From Halomonas sp. YLGW01 (GTDB lineage Bacteria > Pseudomonadota > Gammaproteobacteria > Pseudomonadales > Halomonadaceae): 64,000 bases of DNA. Positions 60,953 through 64,000 of this stretch are shown here, one piece after another (the first letter of the stretch is position 1; each line of letters opens with the position of its first letter). A model generated the notes under the pieces. That model did not search any database. It saw only the letters and a list, made by a program, of their open reading frames with translations, and was not told where the DNA came from. The stretch is taken from contig NZ_CP062005.1 in assembly GCF_014840935.1 (NCBI RefSeq), positions 2,790,001 to 2,854,000 on the forward strand, given 5' to 3'. Made by a program: the position numbers and the translations under genes.

Positions 60953-61561
60953 ATGAGACACGAGATAGTCGAAAAGAACGTGGGCCTGCTCGCCGTGCTG
61001 ATCCTGGTGGTGATCAGTTTCGGCGGTCTGACAGAGATCGTGCCGCTATTCTTCCAGAAGGAAACGACCCAGCCGGTGGCCGGCCTCGAGCCGTTGACGC
61101 CGCTGGAGCTCGAGGGCCGTGACATCTACATCCGTGAGGGCTGTGTGGGCTGTCACTCGCAGATGGTGCGCCCCTTCCGCGCCGAGACCGAACGCTATGG
61201 CCACTACAGCGTGGCCGGCGAATTCGTCTACGATCACCCCTTCCTGTGGGGGTCCAAGCGCACCGGCCCCGATCTGGCGCGGGTCGGCGGCCGCTATTCC
61301 GACGACTGGCACCGGGCTCACCTCTACAACCCCCGTGACGTGGTACCGGAATCCAAGATGCCGGCCTATCCCTGGCTGTTCGACAACACCCTCGACGGCG
61401 AGGCCACCGAGACCAAGCTGCGCGCCCTGCAGAGCATGGGCGTGCCCTATACCGACGAACAGATCGCAGGCGCCGGCGACGAGGTCCGCGGCGAACAGGA
61501 GATCACCGCCCTGGTTGCCTACCTGCAACAGTTGGGCACCGTTCTCAAGGACTCGCGCTGA
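60953..61561 (+). CDS. ccoO: Cytochrome c oxidase cbb3-type subunit II (monoheme c)
   Basis: 202 residues: an N-terminal membrane anchor (about 10-33) and a periplasmic cytochrome c domain with CVGCH (C64, C67, H68) and axial M136 in [11 protein letters not shown]. Receives electrons from CcoP and passes them to CcoN. Located 19 bp after ccoN. Confidence 0.97.
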   Translation: MRHEIVEKNVGLLAVLILVVISFGGLTEIVPLFFQKETTQPVAGLEPLTPLELEGRDIYIREGCVGCHSQMVRPFRAETERYGHYSVAGEFVYDHPFLWGSKRTGPDLARVGGRYSDDWHRAHLYNPRDVVPESKMPAYPWLFDNTLDGEATETKLRALQSMGVPYTDEQIAGAGDEVRGEQEITALVAYLQQLGTVLKDSR

Positions 61562-61563
61562 TC

Positions 61564-61779
61564 ATGGACATGGGCACCTTTCGGGGCATCACCACCCTGC
61601 TGATCCTGATCGCCTTTCTCGGCATCGTGGCCTGGGCCTACTCCAAGCGTCGCCGCAAGGACTTCGACGAGGCGGCCAACCTGCCCTTCGCCGACGAGCA
61701 GGATGACGCGACACCTGACGACCGCGCCTCGCCGGGCGAGGTACATTCCCGACAGGACAGGGGAGACAAGAACACATGA
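61564..61779 (+). CDS. ccoQ: Cytochrome c oxidase cbb3-type subunit IV (CcoQ)
   Basis: 71 residues: one membrane helix (GITTLLILIAFLGIVAWAYS) followed by SKRRRKDFDEAANLPF, the CcoQ/FixQ hallmark, and an acidic tail. It stabilises the oxidase complex. ATG 61564 is two bases after the ccoO stop; its own stop overlaps ccoP by four bases. Confidence 0.95.
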   Translation: MDMGTFRGITTLLILIAFLGIVAWAYSKRRRKDFDEAANLPFADEQDDATPDDRASPGEVHSRQDRGDKNT

Positions 61780-62699
61780 ACAACCTATGGGGCGACTCCC
61801 TTTCAGGCTTCTGGAGTGGTTGGATCATCGTCATCACGCTGGGCACCATTGCCTTCTGCTGGTGGATCCTGTTTGCCAACCGCAAGACCGACAAGGCGCC
61901 GGATGCCGAGGGTAATGTCGGCACCACCGGTCACACGGCCGACGGCATCGAGGAATACGACAACCCGCTGCCGCGCTGGTGGTTCATGTTGTTCGTCGGC
62001 ACCATCATCTTCTCGCTGGGCTATCTCGCCCTCTACCCCGGGCTTGGCAACTATGGCGGCCTGCTGGGCTGGACCCAGGAGAACCAGTGGGATCAGGAAG
62101 TGGCGCGCGCCGAAGAGCGCTACGCCCCGATCTTCTCCCAGTACAACGACGTGCCGGTCCCGGAGCTTGCCAAGGACGGCGAGGCCATGCGCGTCGGCGA
62201 GCGCATCTATCTCAACAACTGCGCGGTCTGCCACGGCTCCAACGCCCAGGGCGGCTATGGCTTCCCCAACCTGACCGACGACGACTGGCTCTACGGCGGC
62301 GCCCCGGAGAACATCAAGACCACCCTGCATCAGGGACGCAACGGCCTGATGCCCGCCTGGCAGCAGCTGGGCGAGACCAACATCGACAACGTGGCCCAGT
62401 ACGTGATGTCGCTGTCCGGCGCCGAGCATGACGCCGAGGCCGCCGCCCAAGGGCAGCCGATCTTCGCCGCCTCCTGCGTGGCCTGTCACGGGCCGGAAGG
62501 CAAGGGTAACCAGGCGCTTGGCGCCCCCAACCTGACCGACACCATCTGGCTGTATCGCCAGCCCGGTCAGGCCCTGGGCGATGCCATCCGCCAGACCCTG
62601 CGCAACGGCCGCAACGGTCATATGCCGGCTCAGGCCCCCTACATCGGCGAAGACAAGGTGCACCTGGTCGCCGCCTACGTCTACAGCCTCTCGCACTGA
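61776..62699 (+). CDS. ccoP: Cytochrome c oxidase cbb3-type subunit III (diheme c, CcoP)
   Basis: 307 residues: two N-terminal helices (about 11-35 and 68-90) and two cytochrome c domains, CAVCH (C149, C152, H153) and CVACH (C234, C237, H238), each with a downstream axial methionine (NGLMPAW, NGHMPAQ). The conserved EEYDNPLPRWWF linker joins the helices. GGGGAGA precedes ATG 61776. Confidence 0.97.
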   Translation: MNNLWGDSLSGFWSGWIIVITLGTIAFCWWILFANRKTDKAPDAEGNVGTTGHTADGIEEYDNPLPRWWFMLFVGTIIFSLGYLALYPGLGNYGGLLGWTQENQWDQEVARAEERYAPIFSQYNDVPVPELAKDGEAMRVGERIYLNNCAVCHGSNAQGGYGFPNLTDDDWLYGGAPENIKTTLHQGRNGLMPAWQQLGETNIDNVAQYVMSLSGAEHDAEAAAQGQPIFAASCVACHGPEGKGNQALGAPNLTDTIWLYRQPGQALGDAIRQTLRNGRNGHMPAQAPYIGEDKVHLVAAYVYSLSH

Positions 62700-62709
62700 T
62701 CCCTCGACC

Positions 62710-62792
62710 GCCGGGTGCGTCTCGCCGTCGCACCCGGCCATCCACCGGGTGAACCACCGCTACAATGGCGATGAGCCCGGTGTCCACCGGGC
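62710..62792 (+). terminator. Two hairpins between ccoP and ccoG
   Basis: GCCGGGTGCG/CGCACCCGGC (62710-62719 with 62729-62738) and GCCCGGT/ACCGGGC (62775-62781 with 62786-62792, followed by CTTTG). TACAAT at 62760-62765 between them could be a -10 for ccoG. Partial termination after ccoP is likely. Confidence 0.5.
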
Positions 62793-62824
62793 CTTTGAGG
62801 GCCTCGAGCCGCTGCGGTGATGCC

Positions 62825-64000
62825 ATGTCCGACAGGATTCCGACCCAAGACGTCAGCGCCGACCATCGCGTCGGTCACCATGACCCCGCCTCATCGACGC
62901 AGACCGACATGTATGAAAGCCGGCGTCATATCTATGTGCGCGAGATCAAGGGCGTCTTCCAGCGACTGCGGCGTGCCGCCAACTGGGTGCTGATGGGCCT
63001 GTTCTTCGGTCTTCCCTGGCTGTCCTGGGGGGACCGCCCGCTGATCCTGTTCGACCTGCCCGCCCGTCAGTTCCATATCTTCGGCGGCACCTTCTACCCG
63101 CAGGAGTTCATGTTGCTCTCCTGGCTGCTAATCATCTGCGCCTTCGGGCTCTTCTTCATCACCGTCTTCGCCGGCCGCGTCTGGTGCGGCTATACCTGCC
63201 CACAGAGCGTCTGGACCTGGCTCTACATCTGGGTCGAGAAGATCACCGAGGGCCGTCGCAACCGCCGCATCAAGCTCGACCAGCAGTCCATGAGCCTCGA
63301 CAAGGCCTGGCGAAAGGGCGCCAAGCATCTGCTGTGGCTGGTGATCGCCTTCGCCACGGGGTTGGCCTTCGTCGGCTACTTCACCCCCATTCAGGGGCTG
63401 GTCACCGACCTGACACGCCTCGAGCTGGGCGGCTGGGCGCTGTTCTGGATCGGCTTCTTCACGGTCTTCACCTACTTGAACGCCGGCTGGCTTCGGGAGC
63501 AGGTCTGCATCTACATGTGTCCCTATGCCCGCTTTCAATCGGTGATGTTCGACAGCGACACCCTGATCGTCTCCTACGACAGCGCCCGCGGAGAACCACG
63601 CGGCCCGCGCAAGAAGCGTCTCGGCCACGAGGAATCCCGCGCCGCTGGTCACGGCGACTGCATCGATTGCGACCTGTGCGTGCAGGTCTGTCCCACCGGC
63701 ATCGATATCCGCGCTGGTCTGCAGTACGAGTGCATCAGTTGCGCGGCCTGCATCGATGCCTGCGACAGCGTGATGGACAAGATGGGCTACCCCCGGGGCC
63801 TGATCCGCTACACCACCGAGCATGCCCTGGAGGGCGGCAAGACCCATCTCCTACGGCCACGCCTGATCGGCTATCTGGTGGCCCTGGTGGTGATGATCGG
63901 CCTCTTCGGCTGGGCGGTGAACGACCGCCCGACCCTGGAATTCGACATCGAGCGCGACCGCAACCAGCTCTATCAGATGACCCAGGACGGACGCATCAGC
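62825..64000 (+). CDS. ccoG: Cytochrome c oxidase accessory protein CcoG (truncated by window end)
   Basis: My translation from ATG 62825 is open to the last base (392 codons). CcoG is a membrane iron-sulfur protein that reduces Cu2+ for CuB insertion into cbb3 oxidase. Visible: MYESRRHIYVREIKGVFQRLRR, helices around 55-75 and 90-115, VWCGYTCPQSVWTW, CIYMCPYARFQSVMFD, and two [4Fe-4S] motifs, CIDCDLCVQVCP and CISCAACIDACD. The C-terminal Ig-like part lies beyond the window. It normally starts the ccoGHIS assembly operon. Confidence 0.96.
   Translation, partial: MSDRIPTQDVSADHRVGHHDPASSTQTDMYESRRHIYVREIKGVFQRLRRAANWVLMGLFFGLPWLSWGDRPLILFDLPARQFHIFGGTFYPQEFMLLSWLLIICAFGLFFITVFAGRVWCGYTCPQSVWTWLYIWVEKITEGRRNRRIKLDQQSMSLDKAWRKGAKHLLWLVIAFATGLAFVGYFTPIQGLVTDLTRLELGGWALFWIGFFTVFTYLNAGWLREQVCIYMCPYARFQSVMFDSDTLIVSYDSARGEPRGPRKKRLGHEESRAAGHGDCIDCDLCVQVCPTGIDIRAGLQYECISCAACIDACDSVMDKMGYPRGLIRYTTEHALEGGKTHLLRPRLIGYLVALVVMIGLFGWAVNDRPTLEFDIERDRNQLYQMTQDGRIS

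Overview
The window reads as a chromosomal segment of a halophilic or haloalkaliphilic gammaproteobacterium, most likely in or near Halomonadaceae (Halomonas/Chromohalobacter type). This is an inference from gene content: two complete Mrp sodium/proton antiporter operons, high GC, acidic surface-exposed proteins (LptD and porin rich in Asp/Glu), a PHA regulator (PhaR), a Tat-exported HiPIP, and Pseudomonas-like gene orders (lptD/amgK-murU, rpsF-rpsR-DUF2232-rplI, prkA-yeaH-spoVR, ccoNOQP-ccoG). I see no insertion sequence, prophage, integrase or CRISPR array, so almost everything is chromosomal core or lineage-specific core.

Layout. 1-8.4 kb (minus): lptD-surA-pdxA-rsmA-apaG-apaH-glpE-cca, covering outer-membrane LPS assembly, periplasmic chaperone, vitamin B6, 16S rRNA dimethylation, dinucleotide hydrolysis, rhodanese and tRNA CCA addition. 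8.5-10.3 kb (plus): amgK-murU peptidoglycan recycling. 10.4-20.8 kb: OsmC-like protein, speD, coq7, hinT, a PrkB-type kinase with a thioesterase, purD, phaR, rsmE, a lytic transglycosylase, and a DUF2256-CRY-DASH-DUF3429 photolyase operon. 20.9-32.9 kb: two divergent Mrp operons, a seven-gene mrpABCDEFG (minus) and a six-gene operon whose MrpA carries a fused MrpB domain (plus). 33.0-36.3 kb: hemH divergent from an iron-sulfur bacterial photolyase plus a DUF393 thiol oxidoreductase, with a strong palindromic operator between them. 36.4-46.3 kb (minus): DUF6482, an unrecognised 97-residue protein, dnaB, a LamB-type porin, then rplI/DUF2232/rpsR/rpsF, rlmB and rnr. 46.5-47.2 kb: four tandem tRNA-Leu(CAG). 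47.3-57.6 kb: membrane-anchored nuclease, HiPIP, prkA-yeaH-spoVR, threonine aldolase and fadH. 57.8-58.4 kb (minus): tRNA operon Val(UAC)-Asp-Asp-Val(CAC)-Asp. 58.6-64 kb: alpha/beta hydrolase, then the cbb3 oxidase operon ccoNOQP behind an Anr/Fnr-like box, and ccoG running off the end.

How they work together. The Mrp complexes exchange Na+ for H+ at the membrane, supported by a respiratory chain represented here by ubiquinone synthesis (coq7), cbb3 oxidase and HiPIP. A light/photodamage theme joins the two photolyase loci and ferrochelatase: the operator at 34191-34220 is a perfect 8-bp inverted repeat that also resembles the box reported for LitR/CarH-type B12 photoreceptor repressors. The most unusual local structures are this operator, an in-frame (DPHHH)n repeat immediately after the mrpG stop codon at 32.86 kb, a SurA that lacks one of the two parvulin domains, twin LacI-like operators about ten helical turns apart upstream of the porin, and several short tandem repeats placed in 5' leaders.
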